The notes beneath the pieces were generated by a model. The model worked only from the letters and a program-made list of their open reading frames with translations. It was not told where the DNA came from and searched no databases. Both the position numbers and the translations under genes were made by a program. From Adhaeribacter soli (GTDB taxonomy: Bacteria > Bacteroidota > Bacteroidia > Cytophagales > Hymenobacteraceae): 64,000 nucleotides of DNA. Position 1 is the first letter of the stretch. Every line of letters begins with the position of its first letter. This document shows, piece by piece, positions 33,430-42,044 of the stretch. The stretch spans positions 62,001 to 126,000 of the forward strand of contig NZ_VTWT01000014.1 in the NCBI RefSeq assembly GCF_008727925.1, in the 5' to 3' direction.

Positions 33430-34399
33430 ATACTGCAAAGATAAATATTTGAAAATTCGAAAATCTGAAAATTTAAAGTGAAGCTGTTAAGTAACGGGCA
33501 AAGGAGTAAATTCTGGTGTTTTCTTCAGAAAAATAAACCACATAAGTTTTAGTTATTGGGGAAAACACCATAGCCGTCAGGCTAAGATGATTTATGATTT
33601 TAGCCTGTAGAGACGTAATATATTACGACTCCATTCGGGGGTACAAACAATTGTGATTGATGCCAGAGCCAGCTACAAGGCGGGTACCAGCCGTTGCATA
33701 TATCTCGCAATGCTGTGAAAGACGTAATATTTACGGCTATGGTGAAAACACCAACAACTGCTAAGTATTTGAAAATCTGGAAATGAATTAGCCATTAGCC
33801 AGCAGGTAGAAGCTGACTGCCCGGAACGCTGTTCCAGCTTGTAAAGCCTAAAATGCCGCTGCAAGGTTGCAAAAATGCTGTTCCGGATTTATAATCCGGA
33901 ATTACTGAGTTGCGGATTTATAATCCGCCTTCCTTAGAGCAAGCCTTCCTGCTGCTCATGCGGATTACAAATCCGCAGCTCTGTGCATTCGGATTGTAAA
34001 TCCGAATGAGCAATAAATTGAGCATAAATTGAGCATAAATGAGCAGATTGAAAGTCTGAATGAGCATAAGCTTCTAGATGAGCATAATGGGAGTAAGAAG
34101 CATAATTCTGTCAAGCCTGTTTTTTTACCTTCTACCCTACCCTTTTTCAGATCACCTTTTCAGCATTTAAACCAGACAACCCTTTCAAATTATCCGATTC
34201 TGGCTTAATAAGCCAGTTTTAGCGGGAAAATTAACAAACCTAAAAAAGGTACTTAACCCAGCTCAAATCAGAATAATTGTATTTTTTAGTAGAAAACAGG
34301 CTTTAAAAAAGAAGTTTTCTGAAGGCTAAAAATTTACTCTCGGAAACTTTGGGAACCAAAAACGTTTCCATAGTTTTGTCGCCGGAAAGAAAAATCTGG
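33430..34399. repeat. Intergenic repeat island
   Basis: Nearly 1 kb with no gene. Its left part has a 12-bp inverted repeat (33566-33577 and 33733-33744) enclosing two AGACGTAATAT motifs, one inside the palindrome GTAATATATTAC. Its right part holds four palindromes of one family (33881-34008), then four imperfect GAGCATAAAT direct repeats to about 34090. Confidence 0.6.
33881..34008. repeat. Cluster of four GGATT-3-AATCC palindromes
   Basis: Perfect palindromes at 33881-33901, 33912-33928, 33960-33976 and 33986-34008, each with core GGATTT/A-nnn-AATCC but different outer flanks (TTCC, GC, GC, CATTC). Spacings are irregular (10-31 bases), so this is a REP-like cluster and not an array of uniform repeats. 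Confidence 0.75.
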
Positions 34400-35014
34400 A
34401 TGGAATTAAAGGATAAAATATTGGCGGTAGCTTTCGAAATGTTCCGGAAACGGGGCATCCGGAGCGTGTCTATGGACGACATTGCCCAGGAGATGGCTAT
34501 CTCTAAAAAAACGATCTACAAATGGTATGAGAACAAAGATGCGATCGTTTTTGCCGCGCTGGATACCCACCTGCAGCAGATGCAGGCAGATTGCGAGCTT
34601 TGTGCCAGCCGCGGGGCAAACGCGATCGATGAACTTTTCAAAACCATGACCATGATCCGGGAAATGCTTACCAACATTCACCCGTCTATTTTCTACGATC
34701 TGCAGAAGTTTCACCCGAATTCATGGCAATTGTTTCAGGAGCACAAAAATGGCTACATCCTGGGCATGATCGTGCAAAATATTAACCGGGGCATTGAAGA
34801 AGGGCTTTACCGCCCCGATCTGGATCTGCCGGTGCTGAGCCGCCTCCGCCTTTACCAGATAGACCTGGCTTTCAGCTTCGATGTTTTCCCGCCCGATTCT
34901 TTCGATCCGCAACGCGTGCAGCAGGCTTGTTTAGAGCACTTTATGCTGGGCATTGCTACTTTAAAAGGTCACAAACTGATAAATAAATACAAACACGTTA
35001 CCGAAGAAGAATAA
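34400..35014 (+). CDS. TetR/AcrR family regulator
   Basis: A 204-residue repressor. The ATG at MELKDKILAVAFEMF was taken as start because the frame upstream begins with TTG and a non-conserved stretch. The N-terminal helix-turn-helix (about 4-60) reads FEMFRKRGIRSVSMDDIAQEMAISKKTIYKWYENKDAIVFAAL, a typical TetR pattern. The ligand-binding C-terminal half is not diagnostic. It is the first gene of the efflux operon, nine bases from the TolC-like gene, so it probably controls the operon in response to a toxic compound. AGAAAAC and its complement, 34291-34320, could be an operator upstream. Confidence 0.9.
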   Translation: MELKDKILAVAFEMFRKRGIRSVSMDDIAQEMAISKKTIYKWYENKDAIVFAALDTHLQQMQADCELCASRGANAIDELFKTMTMIREMLTNIHPSIFYDLQKFHPNSWQLFQEHKNGYILGMIVQNINRGIEEGLYRPDLDLPVLSRLRLYQIDLAFSFDVFPPDSFDPQRVQQACLEHFMLGIATLKGHKLINKYKHVTEEE

Positions 35015-35023
35015 ATAAAATTT

Positions 35024-36370
35024 ATGAAAACAAAATTTACCATCTTCCTGCTGGTGCTGCTGCATGGGTTTGGCGCTTCCGTCAGTCAGGCTCAGAACGC
35101 GCCGCAGGCGTTCAGCCTGCAACAGGCCATCGAGTATGCGTTGCAAAACCAGCAGCGCATGAAAATTGCCCACAACGACACCAAAATTGCCAAAGCCAAA
35201 GTAGGCGAGATCCGCTCTATCGGCCTGCCGCAGATCAACGTGGGCGCCGAAGTCGGCAATAACTTCGAGCCCATGCGCAACTTTTTCCCGGCCGAGTTCT
35301 TCGGCGGAAAAGCCGGGGAATATGTGCCGGTACAGTTTACCCCGAATTATACCGGTCAGGCTGCTATTTCGGCTTCCCAGCTGGTTTTCGACGGCACGTA
35401 TTTAGTTGGCCTGAAAGCCGCCAGCACCTTTACCCAGCTATCCAAAAAAGCGCTTACCCAAACCGAGATCGAAATTACGGAGCAGGTAAGCAAGGCTTAT
35501 TATGGTGTACTGGTAAGCCGCGAACGCATGAAGCTACTGGAACAAAACCTGAACCGTCTGGACACCTTGCTGAAGCAAACAACCGAAATGTACAAAAACG
35601 GCTTTGCCGAAAAGCTGGACGTGGATCGTTTGCAGGTAGCCTTCAATAATCTTCAGGTAGACCAGCAGCGGACCGACCGGCTGGTGGTACTCAGCGAAGA
35701 CCTGCTGAAGTTCCAGATGGGCCTGAAACAAACTGAGCCGATCCTTCTAACAGAACAGCTTAGCAATGTGGAAGTAGATATGGCCAAAACCAATACCGAA
35801 GGCTTTAATTATTCCAATCGCATTGAATATTCTATTCTGGAAACGCAACGCGACCTGGCCTTACTCGACATTAAAGCGAAACGCGCTGGTTATTATCCGC
35901 AACTGGCCTTAAATGCCCGCTACGGCTGGAACACGGCCAACAATAACTTCGATGCCATAACCAAATCGGGCAACTGGCTCAACTTCGGCTATGTTGGCTT
36001 AGGCATAAATATTCCGGTTTTCGATGGCTTACGGAAAAGCTACCAGCTGCAGCAGGCCAAACTAACGCTGGAAAATACCAACGCTGGCCTGAAGCTAATG
36101 GAGCAGGGCATTGACCTGGAGCTTACCCAATATTCCACCAACCTGAGCAACAACCTGAAAGTGCTGGAATCGCAGAAACGCAACCTGGTGCTGGCCGAAG
36201 ACATTGCCCGTGTTTCCAAAATTAAATACCAGGAAGGCGTTGGCTCCAACCTGGAAGTAATCACCGCTGAAACCGACCTTCGTGCCGCGCAGACCAATTA
36301 TTACGCGGCCCTGTACGATGCCTTAATTTCCAAAGTAGACCTGGACAAAGCAACCGGCACGTTGAAGTAG
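35024..36370 (+). CDS. TolC-like outer-membrane efflux channel
   Basis: A 448-residue outer-membrane factor with a signal peptide (about 1-24, ending VSQAQ). Two internally similar halves are visible: FSLQQAIEYALQNQQRMKIAHNDTKIAKAKVGEIRSIGLPQINVGAE starts the first, and SNRIEYSILETQRDLALLDIKAKRAGYYPQLALNARYGW the second. The long helices (TEQVSKAYYGVLVSRERMKLLEQNL; YQEGVGSNLEVITAETDLRAAQTNYYAALYDALISKVDL) and the barrel strands match the OEP family. It forms a tripartite pump with the two genes downstream. The distance to the next gene is filled by a long inverted repeat. Confidence 0.95.
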   Translation: MKTKFTIFLLVLLHGFGASVSQAQNAPQAFSLQQAIEYALQNQQRMKIAHNDTKIAKAKVGEIRSIGLPQINVGAEVGNNFEPMRNFFPAEFFGGKAGEYVPVQFTPNYTGQAAISASQLVFDGTYLVGLKAASTFTQLSKKALTQTEIEITEQVSKAYYGVLVSRERMKLLEQNLNRLDTLLKQTTEMYKNGFAEKLDVDRLQVAFNNLQVDQQRTDRLVVLSEDLLKFQMGLKQTEPILLTEQLSNVEVDMAKTNTEGFNYSNRIEYSILETQRDLALLDIKAKRAGYYPQLALNARYGWNTANNNFDAITKSGNWLNFGYVGLGINIPVFDGLRKSYQLQQAKLTLENTNAGLKLMEQGIDLELTQYSTNLSNNLKVLESQKRNLVLAEDIARVSKIKYQEGVGSNLEVITAETDLRAAQTNYYAALYDALISKVDLDKATGTLK

Positions 36371-36374
36371 ATTA

Positions 36375-36469
36375 TTCGATTGTTCGATATTCGATTGTTC
36401 GACTTTTTTTCAGGAGTAAGAAGATACTGAATATCCGAGAATCGAACAATCGAATATCGAACAATCGAA
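36375..36469 (+). repeat. Long inverted repeat within the efflux operon, gap 1
   Basis: A 28-bp perfect inverted repeat (36375-36402 with 36442-36469, 39-base loop) built from short units of TCGATTGTTCGAT. It fills the gap between the TolC-like and membrane-fusion genes, and as mRNA would fold into a strong hairpin. Confidence 0.8.
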
Positions 36470-36504
36470 CAATCGAATTAAAAAAATCGCACAACTTATA
36501 TACA

Positions 36505-37638
36505 ATGAAAAAACAGATTCAAATACTTTCCCTGGCTGTTCTGGTAAGCTTTGCGGCCTGCAACAATGGCGGCGGCGACAAAGCGGAGCAACTGGAACAA
36601 CTGAAAAAACAACAAGCTGAAATTGAAAGCAAAATTACCTCGCTCGAAAGCGAACTGAAAGCTTCCGGCAAAGGCAGCGCTACCACCGAAAAACCGGTAC
36701 CGGTTAACGTGCTCACCGTGAAGCCTGAGAATTTCAAACATTACCTGGAAGTGCAGGGCAAGGTAGATTTTGAGCAGAACATTATGGTAAGCGCCAAAGT
36801 ACCGGGCGTGCTCACGAGCGTGCGCGTAGACCGCGGCGACCGCGTTTCTAAAGGCCAGATTTTGGCTACCATCGATGCTTCCGTTTTAGATCTGAGCATT
36901 TCCGAATTAAAATCGAGCGTGGAGCTGGCCAGAACGGTATACGGCAAGCAGAAAAATCTCTGGGACCAGAAGATCGGTACCGAAATTCAGTTCTTAACGG
37001 CTAAAAACAACAAGGAGTCTTTAGAAACCAAACTCAAAACTCTGCAGGAACAACGCGACCAGTACAACATTAAAGCGCCGATCAGCGGCGTGGTAGACGA
37101 AGTACTGCCGAAAAGTGGCGAAGCCGTTGCACCGGGCGTGGGCATTATCCGGGTAGTAAACCCAACGGGCACCAAAGTGGTGGCTGAAGTTTCGGAAGCG
37201 TATGCCGCCAAAGTGCGCAAAGGCGACGAGGCCGTGGTTTTCTTCCCGGACATGAACAAGGAAGTTCCCGCTAAAGTAACCGTGGTGGGTACCGCCATCA
37301 ACTCCAGCAGCCGCGCCTTCACCATTGAATTAAGCCTGCAAAACGCCAAAGATGTAAACCTGAACCCGAACATGATCGCGGTGGTGCGCATCAACGACTA
37401 TTCCCAGGAAAATGCTACCGTTTTGCCGGTTAACCTGATCCAGAAAGACGAAACTTCGCGCTACGTGTACGTGGTGGAACAGCAGGGCGACAAGCAGATT
37501 GCCAAACGCCGCGCCGTAACTACCGGCCAGAGCTACAAAGACAAGGTCGAGATCCTGAGCGGCATTAACGAGAACGATAAAGTAATAAGCTCCGGCTACC
37601 AGAACCTGAACGAAGGCCAGCCGGTGAGTTTTAATTAG
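36505..37638 (+). CDS. RND efflux periplasmic adaptor (membrane fusion lipoprotein)
   Basis: A 377-residue lipoprotein with lipobox LVSFAAC (Cys19). A coiled-coil stretch, EQLEQLKKQQAEIESKITSLESELKAS, occurs before the usual biotinyl-lipoyl half VQGKVDFEQNIMVSAKVPGVLTSVRVDRGDRVSKGQILATID (about 88-130), followed by the hairpin helices and second lipoyl half YNIKAPISGVVDEVLPKSGEAVAPGVGIIRVV. The beta-barrel region and C-terminal membrane-proximal domain complete the fold. It links the RND pump to the TolC-like channel. The extra N-terminal coiled coil right after the lipidated cysteine is less common. Confidence 0.95.
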   Translation: MKKQIQILSLAVLVSFAACNNGGGDKAEQLEQLKKQQAEIESKITSLESELKASGKGSATTEKPVPVNVLTVKPENFKHYLEVQGKVDFEQNIMVSAKVPGVLTSVRVDRGDRVSKGQILATIDASVLDLSISELKSSVELARTVYGKQKNLWDQKIGTEIQFLTAKNNKESLETKLKTLQEQRDQYNIKAPISGVVDEVLPKSGEAVAPGVGIIRVVNPTGTKVVAEVSEAYAAKVRKGDEAVVFFPDMNKEVPAKVTVVGTAINSSSRAFTIELSLQNAKDVNLNPNMIAVVRINDYSQENATVLPVNLIQKDETSRYVYVVEQQGDKQIAKRRAVTTGQSYKDKVEILSGINENDKVISSGYQNLNEGQPVSFN

Positions 37639-37806
37639 AAATTAGAAATTATGAATTAGAAATTATTCTTTTCTCTAAAGGGATTTCTAATTCATAATTA
37701 TGGGTAATGGCGCTGCATAGGAAGCCTTCACCTTGAAAACCATCAGCATTCATTATCCCGCTTACATTTCTAATTTCTAATTTTTAATTTCTAATTATTT
37801 AGAATC
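37639..37806 (+). repeat. Inverted-repeat-rich gap 2 of the efflux operon
   Basis: Short units TTAGAAATTA on the left (37639-37670) recur inverted as TAATTTCTAA on the right (37768-37800) and in the middle (37682-37700). Any mRNA through this gap could form alternative hairpins. No gene is visible. Confidence 0.65.
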
Positions 37807-40800
37807 ATGCAAGAAAAAGATAAAGGAAAAGAGTTCTGGCTTACCAGCTGGGCCATCGATAATAAGACCTCCGTGTACATCATGACGGTTATTATTTCCC
37901 TGGCCGGTATTTTTGCCTACAACAAGCTCCAGAAAGAGAACTTCCCCGACATTGTAATTCCTACCATCATGGTGGCTTCGGTTTACCCCGGCACGTCACC
38001 TTCGGATATGGAAAACCTGGTAACGCGGCCTATCGAGAAAGAGATCAAATCGCAGAGCGGGGTAAAGAAAGTGACCTCGTCTTCGAACCAGGATTTCTCT
38101 TTGATCACGGTGGAATTCAATACCGATGTGGAGGTGGCCGATGCGAAGCAGAAAGTAAAAGACGCGGTAGACAAAGCCAAACCCGACCTGCCAACTGATA
38201 TGCCCAACGCGCCGGATGTACGCGAGATCAACTTCGCCGAATTCCCGATCATGTCGGTGAACCTTTCGGGAAATTACAGCGCCGAACGTTTGAAAAAATA
38301 CGCCGAAGACCTGCAGGATAAAATTGAAGCCCTGCCGGAAATTACCCGCGTTGACATTATCGGTGCCCTGGATCAGGAAGTGCAGGTAAACGTGGACATG
38401 TACAAAATGCAGGCCGCCAAAATTGCCTTCCGCGACGTGATCCAGGCCATTTCCATGGAAAACATGACCATTTCGGGCGGTACCATTCCGGTAGGCGAAA
38501 TGAAACGGGCCGTGCGCGTGGTGGGCCAGTACACCGATCCGAACGAGATCGGCAACATTGTAATAAAATCGGCTACCGGCGGCAACATTCCTTTGCGCGA
38601 AATTGCCGAAGTGGTAGATGGGTTTAAAGAACGCGAAAGCTTTGCCCGCCTCGATAACAAACCGGTAATTACCCTGAGCGTGGTAAAACGTTCCGGCGAA
38701 AACCTGATCGAAGCATCGGACAAGATCAACGGGATCGTAAAGGAAATGGAAGGAACCCAGTTCCCGAAAGACCTGAAAGTGACCATTACCGGCGACCAGA
38801 GTAACGAAACCCGCCATACGCTGAACGACCTGATCGGTACCATTATCATCGGTTTCGTACTGGTAACGCTTATTCTAATGTTCTTCATGGGCACGACCAA
38901 CGCACTTTTTGTGGCGCTTTCGGTACCGTTATCCATGTTCCTGGCTTTCTTAATTATGCCAACCATGGGCTTCAGCATGAACATGATCGTGCTGTTCGCC
39001 TTCCTTCTGGCCCTGGGTATTGTGGTGGACGATGCCATTGTGGTAATCGAGAACACGCACCGCATTCACCACCAGATGCACCTGCCCATTATAAAATCGG
39101 CGAAACTCGCGGCCGGCGAGGTATTTGTGCCGGTACTGGCGGGTACACTTACCACCGTAGCGCCGTTTGTGCCGCTGCTTTTCTGGCCGGGCATTATCGG
39201 GAAGTTCATGTATTATTTGCCGATCACGCTTATTTTAACCCTGATGTCGTCGCTGATCGTGGCCTTTTTAATGAACCCGGTTTTTGCGGTAAGCTTTATG
39301 GGGAAAGAAGGCGAAGAAAATTCCCCGAAAGCGCACAAAACGTTCGTTTATGCCATGATCGCGTTAGCGGTGTTTGCCGGGATCTGCTACCTGGCCGGCT
39401 GGATTGGATTAGCCAACTTTATGGTGTTCGTAATGCTGTTCATTGCCCTGAATAAATACGTGTTCACGAAGTGGATAAACGGCTTCCAGACGAAAGTGCT
39501 TCCGGCTTTTATGAACGGTTACGAGCGCGTATTGCGCTGGATGCTGGTAGGTTACCGTCCAATTTTTGTAATGGTGGGCATGGTAGTTTTATTATTCCTT
39601 TCCATAGCGGTTACCATTGTGCGTTCGCCGAAGGTAGATTTCTTCCCGAAAGGCGACCCGAGCTTTATTTACACTTATATTGTGCTGCCGGTTGGCACCG
39701 ACCAGACTACGACCGATTCCATTACAAAAATTGTGGAGCACCGCGTTACCAAAGTAGTTGGCGCCGATAACCCGGACGTGGAATCCATTATTTCGAACGT
39801 GGCTATTGCTGCCGGCGATCCGAATTCGCCTTCGTTCCAGGCCGAATCGCAAAAAGGCAAAGTGAGCGTGGCGTTTAAGGAATATCAGTACCGCACCGGC
39901 CCGAAAACCAGCGTGTACCTGAACCAGATCCGCGATGCGGTAAAAGGCATTCCGGGCGCTGAAATTGTGGTGGAACAGGAACAGAACGGTCCGCCGGTAG
40001 GTAAACCGATCTCCATCGAAGTTTCCGGCGAAGATTACCAGGGCCTGATCAAATTATCGAAAAAAGTGGAGCGCTACGTCGATTCGTTACAGATTGCCGG
40101 GATTGAAGATTTGCGTTCAAATTTAGAAGACAGCAACCCCGAACTGACCGTTTCCATCGACCGCGTACGCGCGAACCGCGAAGGCTTGAGCACCGCGCAG
40201 ATCGGTTCGGAGATCCGGACGGCCATTTACGGTACCGAAGCCAGCAAATTCAAGCGCGACGAAGACGAATACCCGATCCAGGTACGCTACGCGGAAAAAT
40301 ACCGCAAAAACATCGACGCTCTGATGGATATGCGTATTACGTTCCGCGACATGAATACCGGCCAGTTGCGCCAGGTACCGATTTCTTCGGTAGCGAAGAT
40401 CGAGTACAACACGACGTATGGCGGCATTCAGCGGAAAAACCTGAAGCGCGTGATAACCATCGGCTCGAACGTACTGGAAGGCCACAACGCCAACGAAGTG
40501 GTAGCCAACATCACCAAAAGCCTGAAGAATTTCGATACGCCGGAAGGCTTCGAAATTAAAATGGGCGGCGAACAGGAAGACCAGAAAGAAACCGGCGATT
40601 TCCTGGGGGTAGCCCTGTTAACTTCCCTGGGTTTGATCTTCTTAATTCTGGTTACCCAGTTCAACTCGGTTTCCAAACCACTTATTATTCTTTCAGAAAT
40701 TCTGTTCAGTATTATCGGGGTGCTTTTAGGTTTCTCTATTTTCGGGATGAACATTTCGGTGGTAATGACGGGCGTAGGGATTATTGCTTTGGCGGGTATT

Positions 40801-41226
40801 GTAGTGAAAAACGGTATCCTGCTGGTTGAATTTACCGATGTGCTCCGCAGCCGGGGCATGGAATTGAAGGAAGCCATCGTAATGGGCGGTAAAACCCGTC
40901 TGAACCCGGTAATTCTTACGGCTACGGCAGCAATCTTAGGTCTTATTCCGCTGGCTATCGGCCTGAACATCAACTTCTTTACCCTGTTCTCAGAATTAGA
41001 CCCGCACATGTTCGTGGGTGGTAACAGCGCCGTATTCTGGGGCCCACTTGCCTGGACCATTATTTTTGGCCTTGCTTTTGCCACCTTCCTTACGTTGTTA
41101 GTGGTGCCGGTTATGTATTTGCTGAATGAAAAGTTAAAAAATAAAATTTTCGGCAATAATAAGCCGGTAAACAGCGTTCAGAAACTACACGGCGCGCCGG
41201 TAAAAGAGCAAGAAGTAATAGTGTAG
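37807..41226 (+). CDS. RND efflux transporter permease
   Basis: A 1139-residue inner-membrane pump of the HAE/AcrB superfamily. It opens FWLTSWAIDNKTSVYIMTVIISLAGIFAYNKLQKENFPD, with the expected large periplasmic loops. Helices 2-6 include GIVVDDAIVVIENTHRIHHQM, the proton-relay region with two adjacent Asp residues. Between helix 6 and helix 7 lies an extra hydrophobic hairpin, about 515-560 (AMIALAVFAGICYLAGWIGLANFMVFVMLFIAL), so about 14 helices are expected instead of 12. The C-terminal set includes GIVVKNGILLVEFTDVLRSRG. With its TetR, TolC and adaptor neighbours it should export amphipathic or toxic compounds by proton antiport. An acyl-carrier-like gene follows after 7 bases. Confidence 0.96.
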   Translation: MQEKDKGKEFWLTSWAIDNKTSVYIMTVIISLAGIFAYNKLQKENFPDIVIPTIMVASVYPGTSPSDMENLVTRPIEKEIKSQSGVKKVTSSSNQDFSLITVEFNTDVEVADAKQKVKDAVDKAKPDLPTDMPNAPDVREINFAEFPIMSVNLSGNYSAERLKKYAEDLQDKIEALPEITRVDIIGALDQEVQVNVDMYKMQAAKIAFRDVIQAISMENMTISGGTIPVGEMKRAVRVVGQYTDPNEIGNIVIKSATGGNIPLREIAEVVDGFKERESFARLDNKPVITLSVVKRSGENLIEASDKINGIVKEMEGTQFPKDLKVTITGDQSNETRHTLNDLIGTIIIGFVLVTLILMFFMGTTNALFVALSVPLSMFLAFLIMPTMGFSMNMIVLFAFLLALGIVVDDAIVVIENTHRIHHQMHLPIIKSAKLAAGEVFVPVLAGTLTTVAPFVPLLFWPGIIGKFMYYLPITLILTLMSSLIVAFLMNPVFAVSFMGKEGEENSPKAHKTFVYAMIALAVFAGICYLAGWIGLANFMVFVMLFIALNKYVFTKWINGFQTKVLPAFMNGYERVLRWMLVGYRPIFVMVGMVVLLFLSIAVTIVRSPKVDFFPKGDPSFIYTYIVLPVGTDQTTTDSITKIVEHRVTKVVGADNPDVESIISNVAIAAGDPNSPSFQAESQKGKVSVAFKEYQYRTGPKTSVYLNQIRDAVKGIPGAEIVVEQEQNGPPVGKPISIEVSGEDYQGLIKLSKKVERYVDSLQIAGIEDLRSNLEDSNPELTVSIDRVRANREGLSTAQIGSEIRTAIYGTEASKFKRDEDEYPIQVRYAEKYRKNIDALMDMRITFRDMNTGQLRQVPISSVAKIEYNTTYGGIQRKNLKRVITIGSNVLEGHNANEVVANITKSLKNFDTPEGFEIKMGGEQEDQKETGDFLGVALLTSLGLIFLILVTQFNSVSKPLIILSEILFSIIGVLLGFSIFGMNISVVMTGVGIIALAGIVVKNGILLVEFTDVLRSRGMELKEAIVMGGKTRLNPVILTATAAILGLIPLAIGLNINFFTLFSELDPHMFVGGNSAVFWGPLAWTIIFGLAFATFLTLLVVPVMYLLNEKLKNKIFGNNKPVNSVQKLHGAPVKEQEVIV

Positions 41227-41233
41227 ATGAGCC

Positions 41234-41500
41234 ATGTTTGCCCATAAGAAGTCCAAGGTAATCACCCACGAAGTGATCAAAATTATCAGCAAAACCAAAT
41301 CCATGCAGCCTTCGCGGCTACGGGTGCATTCCAACTTTAACCATGACCTCGGCTTCGATAACCTGGACGTAGTGGATATTATACTGGAAGTAGAACGAAA
41401 TTTCCGAATAACCATTCCGGACGAAGTGCAGGTGTCTACTGTGGGCGACCTTGTAAAATACGTTTCTACGCATACGCAACGCCGTTTTACCTGGATCTGA
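41234..41500 (+). CDS. Acyl-carrier-protein-like protein lacking the phosphopantetheine serine
   Basis: An 88-residue helical protein with the layout of an acyl carrier protein: VITHEVIKIISKTKSMQPSRLRVHSNF (helix I and loop), then HDLGFDNLDVVDIILEVERNFRITIPDEVQVSTVGDLVKYV (helices II-IV). In carriers the start of helix II reads DSL, where Ser takes 4'-phosphopantetheine; here it reads D42-N43-L44-D45, with codon AAC at the serine position (one transition from AGC). Post-translational loading would therefore be impossible. The gene is 7 bases after the RND permease and ends in a terminator, so it belongs to the operon. It may be a degenerate or a protein-binding carrier variant. Confidence 0.75.
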   Translation: MFAHKKSKVITHEVIKIISKTKSMQPSRLRVHSNFNHDLGFDNLDVVDIILEVERNFRITIPDEVQVSTVGDLVKYVSTHTQRRFTWI

Positions 41501-41527
41501 TTTTTCCCTATTATAGTTAGAAGTGCT

Positions 41528-41570
41528 AAAAATCCCTTTGGAAAGTTCCGGAGGGCTTTTTCATTTTTTT
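41528..41570 (+). terminator. Terminator of the efflux operon
   Basis: CCCTTTGGAA and TTCCGGAGGG form a 10-bp stem with two G:T pairs around a short loop; T runs follow. It lies 33 bases beyond the last stop of the operon. Confidence 0.7.
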
Positions 41571-41975
41571 AGTAGTGCTTACTGTTATCAATATTCCTCC
41601 TCCCCGGTTGCCTCCCCTCCCCGGACTGTCCCCCGACAGGCCGGACTATCGCCGCACTATTCAGGTAACTCACCCACCAGACATTTTACCTTTATTAACC
41701 ACTTTATGGAAGCTTCTGCACAATACTCATTGCTGCATTGCTTCCGGCCTGTCGGGGGACAGGCCGGGGTAGAAGATTAAAATTGCCTTTTATATAGTAA
41801 AAAGATGATATGTATATACCTGGGTCCCTTGACAGGACAGCGGAAGGGTTCCTACCTGTCAGGGGAACAGGACGGGGAATGAAGCGCAGGCCGGACAATT
41901 TCTCTAAGAGCAAATCAGGGCTAATGCAGAGCAGTTTACAGATTGTTTCATGCAGGGTTTATAATCCGCTGATAA
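41571..41975. repeat. GC-rich palindrome island
   Basis: No gene is visible. Palindromes CCGGCCTGTC-4-GACAGGCCGG (41744-41767, perfect) and a one-mismatch version (41621-41644) face each other around 100 bases apart, and a third imperfect pair, CCTTGACAGG/CCTGTCAGGG, lies at 41828-41864. TTATAATCCGC near 41960 is a half-copy of the palindrome family seen at 33912. Confidence 0.55.
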
Positions 41976-42005
41976 AAAAACAGCTCCCTTTCAGGAGCTG
42001 TTTTT
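41976..42005 (-). terminator. Terminator of the CUB-domain gene
   Basis: A perfect 12-bp stem AAAAACAGCTCC / GGAGCTGTTTTT with a 6-base loop, 40 bases beyond the stop codon on the minus strand. Confidence 0.85.
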
Positions 42006-42044
42006 CATTTAAGCGAAGCGTTGGGCTAATTGCCTATCGCCAAC

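Noticed and set aside
33881-34090. Possible CRISPR array
   Set aside because: The palindromes differ in flanks and spacing, spacers are too short and no cas genes are near.
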